In this document: positions 8,411 through 15,591 of the stretch, one piece after another
Numbering within the stretch: the first letter of the stretch is position 1
Layout of the letters: every line of letters begins with the position of its first letter
NCBI GenBank assembly: GCA_022760475.1
Contig: JALEFZ010000006.1
Span: forward strand, 275,855-339,854
DNA: 64,000 nucleotides
Origin: Bacteroidia bacterium
GTDB lineage: Bacteria; Bacteroidota; Bacteroidia; J057
Reading direction: 5' to 3'
Notes under the pieces: generated by a model
The model's input: only the letters and a program-made list of their open reading frames with translations
The model's database searches: none
What the model was told of the DNA's origin: nothing
Made by a program: the position numbers and the translations under genes

Positions 8411-8443
8411 AAAGAAAGACCTTACCCATTAGCGGGTAAGGTC
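8411..8443 (-). terminator. intrinsic terminator between the XRE gene and the toxin-like gene
   Basis: A perfect 10-bp stem GACCTTACCC/GGGTAAGGTC with 6-base loop (8418-8443) is followed on the minus strand by TTTCTTTTT. It would end or attenuate transcription from the XRE gene before it reaches the gene at 8285. The remaining part of 8286-8547 is AT-rich with no gene seen. Confidence 0.7.
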
Positions 8444-8547
8444 AAATTTATGTCTTAAGAAAATATGCTAGTTAACAGTTGTTGTGCGTATTATTACATG
8501 AAAGCATAATGCTTTTATTGTCTTTTTCTACTGAAAATCAGTCCTTT

Positions 8548-8892
8548 TTACTGCAAAATTTCTCCAAATACGAAATGAAGAGGTTTTTGCAAACCATAAT
8601 CACAAATCTTAATAAGAGTTGAAAGATTCATGTCTGCACCATTTTCAATGCGGCTAATTGCACTTTTTTGAGTCCCAATTCTATCAGCTAATTCTTGCTG
8701 GGTAAGTTGTTGTTGATTTCTGATGTCTTTCAACATCCTGCAAATTTTGTAGACCTTAAACTCAGAATGGAAGTTTTGCAGGTCTCTTGGGTCTTTGGAT
8801 CCGTATTTTTTTGCAAGGTGATCTTTAAAGCCTTGAATCTCTTCAGAGTTATGATCCTGCTTTTCCATCAGGTCTGGGATTAGTTGGTGCAT
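8548..8892 (-). CDS. XRE-family DNA-binding protein, HigA-like antitoxin candidate
   Basis: The 114-residue protein has a helical N-terminal lead (FKDHLAKKYG...HSEFKVYKICRML) typical of HigA-type antitoxins and a helix-turn-helix of the XRE family at about 63-95 (LTQQELADRIGTQKSAISRIENG). It probably binds its own promoter. A TAnnTTTG box lies about 54 bases upstream of the start. The possible toxin partner is the gene ending at 7950. Confidence 0.8.
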   Translation of the reverse strand: MHQLIPDLMEKQDHNSEEIQGFKDHLAKKYGSKDPRDLQNFHSEFKVYKICRMLKDIRNQQQLTQQELADRIGTQKSAISRIENGADMNLSTLIKICDYGLQKPLHFVFGEILQ

Positions 8893-8945
8893 GAGAATAA
8901 TATGAATTATGGTAAATTTTTTCTATAACTATTAATTTTAGATTG

Positions 8946-8953
8946 CAAAGTTA
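8946..8953 (-). promoter_or_regulatory. -7 box (TAACTTTG) before the XRE gene
   Basis: On the minus strand TAACTTTG matches TAnnTTTG exactly and would give a leader of about 45-50 bases. No TTG is found at the best spacing (a TTG lies only 13 bases upstream), so this is a one-box candidate. The remaining gene-free stretch 8893-9314 is very AT-rich and holds, besides this, only the paired arms at 9189-9268. Confidence 0.45.
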
Positions 8954-9188
8954 TGTATTATGGCAACAAAATGAAAGCCTGATTATAATTAAATCTTACT
9001 TTTGGGTTCATAATTTATTGCAAATCAATTATTTGTTGGTTGGTTCTTGATATTTGATAAATATAACTGTTCTAATTTAAATGAACAAGAATTGTACCTG
9101 AAATTGATGACAAATTTTAATTATTTTATTAGTTTCTTTGTGATTTGGCAATTATTTCATGCCTAAAGTTTCACATAGATTCTATTAT

Positions 9189-9268
9189 AAAAAGGATAGG
9201 GGTTGAGTTCCCAGAGCTTTTGGACTCCTGGATAGTATATGAAATTTTCCCTCTCCTATCCCTTTTTT
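9189..9268 (+). other. long-range stem upstream of the patatin gene (leader or small RNA candidate)
   Basis: AAAAAGGATAGGGG (9189-9202) can pair with CTCCTATCCCTTTTTT (9253-9268) with one bulge, closing about 50 bases that contain further short stems; the right arm ends in six T. This could be the closing stem of a small RNA with a terminator, or an attenuator 47 bases before the start codon at 9315. No consensus promoter was found before it. Confidence 0.35.
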
Positions 9269-9314
9269 GTATTTTCTTGCACTACAATCTCCTGTGTAAA
9301 CCTTAAGCATTACA

Positions 9315-11753
9315 ATGGGTAAGCCAAGCAACAACATCGATACTCCTACTTCCAAGCAACACCTTAAAGACCTCCAATCCTTCTTCGAAGGAGAAAATGA
9401 ACTCATCAAGTTCGCCAAGGACAGCTTCGGAGGGGCCGCAGGAGACCACCAGCTTCAAATCTCCGACCAGGATGACCTCGACTTCCTCCAGGAAGTCAAG
9501 GAAGCCGTTGAGTCCGTCAACAACTATGCCCTGGGACAGGAAACCCGACGAATCACAGATGTTTACCCACCCTCAGATATATTCTTTGAAGAAAATGGCC
9601 AAAAACATTGGTTCGTAGACCTCGTCCAGGAAGGTGGAGGGGTACTTGGTGTAGCCCTGGTGGGCTATGTCTATGTCCTGGAGAAGGCAGGGATTCGCTT
9701 TATGAAACTCGCAGGGACCTCCGCTGGTGCCATCAATACCCTCCTTATGGCTGCCTTGGATGATCCTGAAAAGGCAAAAACAGAGAAGATCCTTCCAAAA
9801 TTGAACAGCCTTAATCTTGCAGAACTTCAGGATGGTTCGAAAAGGCTCCAAAAAAGGGTGGATTGGCTGCTGAACCTTTCTAAAACCAAAGGACTCATGG
9901 CCAAAAGCATTATCGGAGCCGCCCTCTATTTAGCAATATGGCTGACATTGGTATTCTTGGCAAAGGGAGTCTTTTGGCTTCAATTTGCATTGGCTATAAT
10001 TCTTATTCCATTGCCAATGGGTATAGCAACCATCCTTGCATGGCCTATTTTTAAGACCCTCAAGAAGAATTATGGCCTATATGAAGGAAAGTTTTTCGAA
10101 AAATGGGTGTCCAATAGCCTAAAAGAGGAAGGGGTAGAAAATACCCTTGAGCTTGAAAAGAGAATGAAGCGCTTCGAAAATCCCATTTATTACAGGCCTC
10201 AAGCAGGGAAAGTAGAACGATTCAACCCCAATGCCACAGGTTCGGCAAATAATTACCCAATAGCCATGGTAGCCTCAGACGTTACCTGCAAAATGAAGGC
10301 CGTTTTCCCCGAAGATGCTCACCTCTATTTTGGCGAAAATTGGAAAGAAAAAGTGAATCCCGCTGAATTCGTTAGGGCTTCAATGTCCATTCCCCTCTTC
10401 TTCTATCCAAAAGCCCTTGATCCCCTCCCAAATAATGACCTGGATAAAATCAATTGGATTGAGCGACTGAGGCCAGACACCACCATAATGGAAAGAACCC
10501 GGAGGCTTCGAAGCATTTATAACCCCAATCAACAACGAAATGTACAGGATTCTAACCTCGACCCCGACAAAGAGTGGTTCGAAAAACAAAAACAAATCCT
10601 GAATATCCCCTCAAAGTCCCTCATGGTGGATGGAGGAGTCATTTCAAATTTCCCCATCGATATCTTCCATGTCCACAACCGGCTGCCCAAACGACCTACA
10701 CTAGGTGCCAAACTAGGGGTAGACCATAGGCAGGAAAAAGGTGCCGATGAAAACCAAGACTTAGGTCCCCTGGGTATCCTGGCTACTGCCTTTGATACAG
10801 CAAGACTTGCAAGGGACATGGATTTCATCAAGAGTAACCCGGATTTCAGTCAATTGGTGAAAGCCATACCTACTGATGGCCATGATTGGCTCAACTTTAA
10901 AATTTCCAAAGACGATAAGCGAGACCTCTTTGCCAAAGGCGCCAAAGCTGCGGCTGAGTTTTTGTTGAAATTTAATTGGAAGCAATACAAGGAGCTTAGA
11001 AGGACATCCATTAATCAGGCTACCAACTCATTCAATACAGAAGAAATCATTGAGGAACTGGATTTTGCTCAAATGAACAAATACGTGAACTTCCTCAAGA
11101 GAAAAACAGACATCGAAAGTCAAGGCTTGCAGGAAAAGGTCAATCAATTGCTCCAAAGGTTCCAATTCGTAAAATTCAATCGCCTTCAGGATAGAAAGGA
11201 AAAGATAGATAAGGATTCTCAAGGTATAATTGACGCATTAGGTCTGGAAGAAAACCTTCAGGTAAGAAAAATCCTCCATAAAGACCTCTCACGCTCAGGT
11301 GAATTCCTGAAAACACGTATAAACAAACTGGATCAAAATGATTGTAGTTTCAAAATTCTTTGGGTGAGTGATTCGATGGAGAATGACGACATTGAATTAG
11401 AGTTGGTGCGTGAAATTCAGATAAATAAGCACAATGGGATAACGGTAGTCAGAAATTCAGAAGAGGCTGAAAATGAGTTGGAAAAGCAATCTTACGACAT
11501 CATGATTTCAGATATCTTCAGAGGGGGGAATAAGAGCGAAGGAGTAGATTTCCTGAAAAAAATACACCAGAAACATGCGGGGAAAGCCTTGCCCCAAACC
11601 ATCTTTTATATCACCAATTTTAATCCGGAAAAAGGAGTGCCCGAACATGCATTCGGGATTACCAACAATCCAGTGGAATTGATCCACTTGGTGGTGGATA
11701 CCATTGAATTGAGGCTGGCAAATGAACTCGCTAGAGAAATGAAACCGGAATGA
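9315..11753 (+). CDS. membrane-anchored patatin-like phospholipase with C-terminal receiver-like domain
   Basis: The 812-residue protein shows a patatin lipase domain: oxyanion-hole motif EGGGVLG (106-112, with Leu where many members have Arg), nucleophile elbow GTSAG with Ser136, and the catalytic Asp439 in VDGGVISNFP. Two hydrophobic helices (about 198-220 and 222-245) interrupt the domain, so it should sit on the inner membrane. After a helical linker, residues about 681-800 look like a degenerate response-regulator receiver: ILWVSD (Asp686), YDIMISD (Asp733, phospho-acceptor position), IFYITN (Thr767); the conserved Lys after beta5 is not evident. It likely hydrolyses membrane lipids under control of the receiver-like part. 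No cGAS-like or sensor-kinase gene is adjacent. Convergent with 11778-12482. Confidence 0.85.
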   Translation: MGKPSNNIDTPTSKQHLKDLQSFFEGENELIKFAKDSFGGAAGDHQLQISDQDDLDFLQEVKEAVESVNNYALGQETRRITDVYPPSDIFFEENGQKHWFVDLVQEGGGVLGVALVGYVYVLEKAGIRFMKLAGTSAGAINTLLMAALDDPEKAKTEKILPKLNSLNLAELQDGSKRLQKRVDWLLNLSKTKGLMAKSIIGAALYLAIWLTLVFLAKGVFWLQFALAIILIPLPMGIATILAWPIFKTLKKNYGLYEGKFFEKWVSNSLKEEGVENTLELEKRMKRFENPIYYRPQAGKVERFNPNATGSANNYPIAMVASDVTCKMKAVFPEDAHLYFGENWKEKVNPAEFVRASMSIPLFFYPKALDPLPNNDLDKINWIERLRPDTTIMERTRRLRSIYNPNQQRNVQDSNLDPDKEWFEKQKQILNIPSKSLMVDGGVISNFPIDIFHVHNRLPKRPTLGAKLGVDHRQEKGADENQDLGPLGILATAFDTARLARDMDFIKSNPDFSQLVKAIPTDGHDWLNFKISKDDKRDLFAKGAKAAAEFLLKFNWKQYKELRRTSINQATNSFNTEEIIEELDFAQMNKYVNFLKRKTDIESQGLQEKVNQLLQRFQFVKFNRLQDRKEKIDKDSQGIIDALGLEENLQVRKILHKDLSRSGEFLKTRINKLDQNDCSFKILWVSDSMENDDIELELVREIQINKHNGITVVRNSEEAENELEKQSYDIMISDIFRGGNKSEGVDFLKKIHQKHAGKALPQTIFYITNFNPEKGVPEHAFGITNNPVELIHLVVDTIELRLANELAREMKPE

Positions 11754-11770
11754 TCTTAAGATCATTCCGG
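11745..11770. other. 26-base perfect palindrome overlapping a stop codon
   Basis: CCGGAATGATCTT and its exact complement AAGATCATTCCGG lie back to back, covering the patatin stop codon (11751-11753). There is no T-run after either arm, so it is not a classical terminator, though it sits where one is expected between convergent genes. Confidence 0.5.
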
Positions 11771-11777
11771 ATTGAGC

Positions 11778-12482
11778 CTACTCTCCCTTTATGTTGTAAC
11801 TGAGCGTCAATTGAAACACAAAAGGATGAGTACCATCGGATTGGGTCGCGTTTTTCTTTACGTTGTCGAAAATGCTGGTCTGTAGCCTTGCTTGCGCTTG
11901 AAGCCCCTCAGCGAAAGGAAGAGGGTATGAGGCTCCAAGAACAATGGTAGGATAGAATATTTTAATCCTGTTGGTGTAGTTCCTACTTCCTACAAATCCA
12001 ATGTCTTCATTATGACTGCCTCCCTTCAGAAATCTGCTTTCCTTGGCGGCGAGTTTGATCCCAGTCTGAATTCCTCCTGTTAGGGTAACATTATTATCAA
12101 GAGCGTAATTGACCAAAATGGGGAACTGAAGGTAGTTGTATTTCAGTTTCTGCTGATATATGGCTGTAGATTCCTCAGAATGTTTGAAATTATTGTTCTG
12201 GGCTCCTTCCATAGAAATATTAGCTTCACCCTGGACGGAAAATTTTTCATTGAGCCCTACCTGAACAAAGCCTCCCAGTACAAGTCCAGTCCTAAAGCCA
12301 AGGCCAGAATAGGTATCACCAAAGAGCGTTGAGAAATTGGTCCCTAGTCTGGCGCCGTAGATCCTTGATTTTCCTGCAAATTCTTTTGCTCCTTCCATGC
12401 TGCGCTGGACAATTGCAGGCTGAGCCATAGCCAAAGAGCCACAAAATAACAGGATTAATAAAAGGGTAAATCGTGCATGCAT
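11778..12482 (-). CDS. PorT-like outer membrane beta-barrel protein
   Basis: The 234-residue protein has a signal peptide (cleavage after AMAQ) and alternating beta strands with glycine turns (YGARLGTNFSTLFGD, LGGFVQVGLNEKFSVQGEANIS) ending in an aromatic/hydrophobic strand, the pattern of the 'outer membrane protein beta-barrel' family common in Bacteroidota. Role unknown. It is divergent from the Crp/Fnr gene at 12638; the 155 bases between hold short dyads that could be shared control sites. Confidence 0.8.
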   Translation of the reverse strand: MHARFTLLLILLFCGSLAMAQPAIVQRSMEGAKEFAGKSRIYGARLGTNFSTLFGDTYSGLGFRTGLVLGGFVQVGLNEKFSVQGEANISMEGAQNNNFKHSEESTAIYQQKLKYNYLQFPILVNYALDNNVTLTGGIQTGIKLAAKESRFLKGGSHNEDIGFVGSRNYTNRIKIFYPTIVLGASYPLPFAEGLQAQARLQTSIFDNVKKNATQSDGTHPFVFQLTLSYNIKGE

Positions 12483-12564
12483 ATCCTAAAAATTCGTGAT
12501 GGGAAATTCTTGATTCAATGAAATGAAAAGCTGGAAATGCCAAAGTTGCATAATAGCGCTCCCT

Positions 12565-12592
12565 CGAAAAGCATTTTCGCAAGTATGACTTG
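12565..12592. promoter_or_regulatory. two abutting short dyads in a divergent intergenic region
   Basis: CGAAAA-gca-TTTTCG (12565-12579) is directly followed by CAAGT-atg-ACTTG (12580-12592). They lie between the barrel gene and the Crp/Fnr gene. The spacers are 3 bases, not the 4 usual for Crp/Fnr, so the binding protein is unclear. Confidence 0.35.
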
Positions 12593-12637
12593 TCGATGAA
12601 GTCCTTAACTTTAAGTGAATAACAGGAGCAAAAAATC

Positions 12638-13207
12638 ATGAAGGAATCCTTGGAAGCATTCATTGTCAAAGAGTTGGGAGGAAGGCCGGCAGATCTTAAC
12701 AGGGTTGTGGATCAGTTTGATGAATTGAGAACAAGAAAGAATGAAGTCCTGCTTGACGCAGGAGAAATATGCCACAAGGTCTTTTTTATTGTTAAAGGAT
12801 GTCTCAAAGTCTCAAGCTATAATTACAATGGCGACGAAAGCACCATAGACCTGGCCTTTGAGAACGAATGGCGAACAGCTATGCGAAGTTTTGTGAATCA
12901 GCAAGCTTCAAATGAGCGCATCATGACAGCTGAGCCTTCGGACCTGCTTTACATAAACAGAGAATCATTTGAAATGCTGAGTCAAGAAGTCCCACAATTC
13001 GAACTGATCTACAAAAAACTCCTGGAAGACTCTTATTCCCAGTCCGTCGAAAGGGTACAAAGCCTCATGAGTATGGATGCCCTAAACCGCGTGAAATGGC
13101 TACTTCATCAGCATCCTTTCATCTTCACAAGGCTCTCCAATCGCTTGATTGCCTCTTACCTCAGCCTATCCGAAGCGACATTAAGTAGGCTCAAAGCAAA
13201 ACTTTGA
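12638..13207 (+). CDS. Crp/Fnr-family transcription regulator
   Basis: The 189-residue protein has the cNMP-binding-like beta-roll (about 30-115; EVLLDAGEICHKVFFIVKGC) and a winged helix at the C-terminus (about 155-189; LSNRLIASYLSLSEATLSRLKAK). It belongs to the common Bacteroidota branch without Fe-S cysteines. Its stop codon lies inside a TTTGAC-N4-GTCAAA dyad at the right distance from a -7-like box for the next gene pair, which suggests that it controls the DoxX-like/SnoaL-like genes directly downstream. Confidence 0.88.
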   Translation: MKESLEAFIVKELGGRPADLNRVVDQFDELRTRKNEVLLDAGEICHKVFFIVKGCLKVSSYNYNGDESTIDLAFENEWRTAMRSFVNQQASNERIMTAEPSDLLYINRESFEMLSQEVPQFELIYKKLLEDSYSQSVERVQSLMSMDALNRVKWLLHQHPFIFTRLSNRLIASYLSLSEATLSRLKAKL

Positions 13208-13247
13208 CATAGGTCAAACCTTTCTATCCTCAAGAGTCGCAGCTTTG
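13203..13247 (+). promoter_or_regulatory. Crp/Fnr-type dyad and -7-like box before the DoxX-like/SnoaL-like pair
   Basis: TTTGACatagGTCAAA (13203-13218) is a perfect dyad with a 4-base spacer. CAGCTTTG (13240-13247) differs from TAnnTTTG by one base. The dyad centre is 36.5 bases from the last G of the box, nearly the same geometry as at 6508-6553 (37.5 bases), i.e. about -41 from the transcription start. Confidence 0.6.
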
Positions 13248-13277
13248 AATCATAGAGTTTAAATAAAAATTCAAAGC
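13242..13277 (+). promoter_or_regulatory. inverted repeat immediately before the DoxX-like start codon
   Basis: GCTTTGAAT (13242-13250) and ATTCAAAGC (13269-13277) are a perfect 9-base inverted repeat separated by 18 bases and ending 2 bases before the ATG at 13280. It could be a second operator or, if transcribed, a hairpin at the ribosome-binding region. It overlaps the -7-like box. Confidence 0.4.
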
Positions 13278-13279
13278 GT

Positions 13280-13672
13280 ATGAATTTATTCCAAAAACTG
13301 GGTAAGTGGCTTTTTATTCTGCCTTATGCCGTCTTTGGCCTACTCCATTTTGGGCCATTGGAATTCAGCCTGGATTACGTCCCGGCATGGCTTCCTTTTC
13401 CAGCCTTCTGGGTGTACTTCATTGGGCTATGCCTGCTTGGCTTTACACTAAGCGCAGTGCTAAAAAGGTTCGATGGCCTTGCGGCAATTTTGTTGGCGGC
13501 CTTGCTCTTACTGTTTGTTGCAGTGATCCACATTCCCAAAGCAGCATCAGGGGATTTTCTGGGGGTGATTGCTACCGCAAGGGACATTGCCATGGCAGGT
13601 GCTGCCATGCTGTATGCCCAGCATGTCGCCAAAGACAAAAGCTTTGTTTCACATTTAATTTCTCAATCATGA
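13280..13672 (+). CDS. DoxX-like four-helix membrane protein
   Basis: The 130 residues form four hydrophobic helices (about 8-28, 40-62, 67-87, 95-113) in the pattern of DoxX-like inner membrane proteins (FILPYAVFGLLHF near the N-terminus). DoxX relatives are tied to redox or thiol stress, but the biochemical role is unsettled. The stop overlaps the start of the next gene by four bases (ATGA at 13669-13672), implying translational coupling. Likely controlled by the upstream Crp/Fnr protein. Confidence 0.7.
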   Translation: MNLFQKLGKWLFILPYAVFGLLHFGPLEFSLDYVPAWLPFPAFWVYFIGLCLLGFTLSAVLKRFDGLAAILLAALLLLFVAVIHIPKAASGDFLGVIATARDIAMAGAAMLYAQHVAKDKSFVSHLISQS

Positions 13673-14031
13673 CAACAACATTTGAAAAAGAAGTAAACGA
13701 ATTCGTAGAACTTGTAAAAGGGTTCAAATACCAGGAAGCTCACGACAAATTTTATAGCGATGCCCTGGTAAAGCATGAAAATGAAAATGCTCCTACCATT
13801 TCCCTGGAAGCTCATCGTACTGAGATGGAAAATTTTCTGGCTAGCATTACAGACTATTCAGCTGAACTTTGTAGCCTGATTATTTCTGATAACATGTCGG
13901 TAGTGGAATGGAATTATAAGTTCAAACATAAGGAATGGGGAGATCGAGATTTCATGGAAATTTCTACCCAAAGGTGGAAAGATGGAAAAATTATACATGA
14001 GCGCCATCATTACAAAACAGAGTCTTGGTAA
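13669..14031 (+). CDS. SnoaL-like/NTF2-fold protein
   Basis: The 120-residue product (MTTTFEKEVNEFVELVKG...) shows the SnoaL/NTF2-like order: N-terminal helices (FKYQEAHDKFYSDALVKHEN), then strands with MSVVEWNYKFKHKEWGDRDFMEISTQRWKDGKIIHERHHY. Such small cone folds bind or isomerise small molecules; the ligand here is unknown. It overlaps the DoxX-like gene by 4 bases and is followed by a strong terminator, so the pair is a closed unit. Confidence 0.8.
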   Translation: MTTTFEKEVNEFVELVKGFKYQEAHDKFYSDALVKHENENAPTISLEAHRTEMENFLASITDYSAELCSLIISDNMSVVEWNYKFKHKEWGDRDFMEISTQRWKDGKIIHERHHYKTESW

Positions 14032-14044
14032 CTTTTCGCATGAA

Positions 14045-14072
14045 AAAAGGGTAGCCTTGGCTACCCTTTTAT
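14045..14072. terminator. bidirectional terminator
   Basis: Perfect 12-bp stem AAAAGGGTAGCC/GGCTACCCTTTT with two-base centre, A-run before and T-rich sequence after, between the converging genes ending at 14031 and 14093. Confidence 0.88.
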
Positions 14073-14092
14073 ATTTTTATACCTAATTCTTT

Positions 14093-14758
14093 CTAAAATA
14101 CAGCTCCATCCATATCCGTGCCCTCGAGTTTGGCTCCCGATAGGTCAGCCTCTTCAAAGTCGGCGCCATTCACTTCTGCATTCGTGATAAGGCTATCTTT
14201 CAGGTTGGCTTTGCTCAAATCAGCTGCGTTGAGCCTTGCCTTGTCCATATTCACACGCTCGAGATTTGCTTCACTAAGGTCTGCATCAGTCAGGTCTGCT
14301 TCCTGTAAATCCGCTTCGTACAACTGAGCCTTATGTAAGTCAATATCCCTTAAGTTTGCCTTTACCAACTGAGAGTTAATCAGACGAGCTTGACTCAAAT
14401 CCGCATCTGCAAGAATAACGGCTGACATATTGGCACCATTTAGAACTGCCTTATGCAGGTCAGCACTCTCCAGACTGGCATGCTCCAATATAGCTCCCGA
14501 AAGTAAAGCCTCGCTCATATCCGCATCGTCCAATCTGGCATTTGAAAGATCAGCACCTTCAAAATTAGCCTTGGATAGATCTGCACTCACAAAAATACTT
14601 GACCTTAGATTTGCCTTGGATAAGTCTATTTCACTCAATTCCAGCTTCTCAAAATTTTCCATACTCAGATCAGGAATCACATCCAGGTTCGCTGATCTCC
14701 ATTCGTTCCAGGCTTTGACGCCTTCTTTGATCCTTGCAAGGTGTTCTTTATTTGCCAT
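14093..14758 (-). CDS. pentapeptide-repeat protein
   Basis: After about 35 N-terminal residues, almost the whole 221-residue protein consists of A(D/N)Lxx repeats (for example ADLSK-ANFEG-ADLSN-ARLDD), which fold into a right-handed quadrilateral beta-helix. The function of soluble pentapeptide proteins ranges from DNA mimicry to unknown; no extra domain helps here. Convergent with the SnoaL-like gene. Confidence 0.9.
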   Translation of the reverse strand: MANKEHLARIKEGVKAWNEWRSANLDVIPDLSMENFEKLELSEIDLSKANLRSSIFVSADLSKANFEGADLSNARLDDADMSEALLSGAILEHASLESADLHKAVLNGANMSAVILADADLSQARLINSQLVKANLRDIDLHKAQLYEADLQEADLTDADLSEANLERVNMDKARLNAADLSKANLKDSLITNAEVNGADFEEADLSGAKLEGTDMDGAVF

Positions 14759-14836
14759 GCTGTTTTATGCTTGATTCTGCTTATGTATGGTTAATCAAAA
14801 TGAACGGGGCAATTATTAACGAATGACAATAATTAC

Positions 14837-15568
14837 CTATGAATTATACTTCCTGAGAATCTTTAAGGTTGTCTCAAAGTTTTTTGGATAAGGTGCTGCG
14901 ACGCTCATAGCTTCGCCACTTTGCGGGTGGGTGAAATTAAGCTCGTGAGCATGGAGCATATATCCATGATTGACAGGACGTTCTTCCTTTCTCATGGAGT
15001 ATTTGTAGTTTCTTTTCAGGTTGGACAGCAGGATGTCTTCCCCGCCATAAAGGCTATCACCTACAATAGGACAAGAAATGGCCGATAGGTGAACACGAAT
15101 TTGGTGCATCCTGCCCGATACTGGATAACAGTTTATCAGGGTATAATTCCTAAAAGCTAAGTTGGTCTCAAATATGGTTTTGGAAGGCTTGCCATTCGCA
15201 TGGCTGATACTGACCTTTTTGTTCGTAGAAACATAAATAGGTAGATCAACTTCCAATTGATCGAAGCGATGGACACCGCCTACAATGGTATGGTACGTTT
15301 TTTTGACCTTACGCTTCTCAAATTGGATGCTAATGTTTCTGTAATTTTCATCCTTCCTGCAAAGTAAAAGAACCCCTGAGGTATTCTTGTCAAGCCTGTG
15401 GCACAAGCGCAAGTCATTGTCATATTCCTTAGCCAGAAAATGAATGTTTTGCTGGCTTTTATCATCCAGACTCGCTACATTCAAGGGCTTGTTAATCAGT
15501 ATGATATCCTCGTCTTCAAATAGAATGAGGTCTTTAAAAGCAAGATTTTTCTTAGTTTTCGTAGACAT
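14837..15568 (-). CDS. RluA-family pseudouridine synthase
   Basis: The 243-residue protein has the RluA motif HRLDKNTSG (57-65, catalytic Asp60) and the downstream family motif SGRMHQIRVHL, with GDSLYGG after it. No N-terminal S4 domain is present. It modifies uridines in rRNA or tRNA; the target is not readable. It is the last of three genes with 23-24 base gaps (CAP protein, M48-like, RluA-like). Confidence 0.92.
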   Translation of the reverse strand: MSTKTKKNLAFKDLILFEDEDIILINKPLNVASLDDKSQQNIHFLAKEYDNDLRLCHRLDKNTSGVLLLCRKDENYRNISIQFEKRKVKKTYHTIVGGVHRFDQLEVDLPIYVSTNKKVSISHANGKPSKTIFETNLAFRNYTLINCYPVSGRMHQIRVHLSAISCPIVGDSLYGGEDILLSNLKRNYKYSMRKEERPVNHGYMLHAHELNFTHPQSGEAMSVAAPYPKNFETTLKILRKYNS

Positions 15569-15591
15569 AAATTAATTCTTCACATGGCATT

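Noticed and set aside
9185..9418. 77-codon open frame on the minus strand across the start of the patatin gene
   Set aside because: It overlaps the 5' end of a well supported gene and the hairpin region; no promoter or family pattern.
13306..13668. Upstream in-frame extension of the SnoaL-like gene, starting at 13306
   Set aside because: This part is the shifted frame of the DoxX-like gene, rich in W, P and C; the true start is the ATG at 13669 that overlaps the DoxX-like stop by four bases.
14093..14758. Apparent tandem DNA repeats
   Set aside because: These follow from the pentapeptide code of the protein and are not a CRISPR or other DNA-level array.
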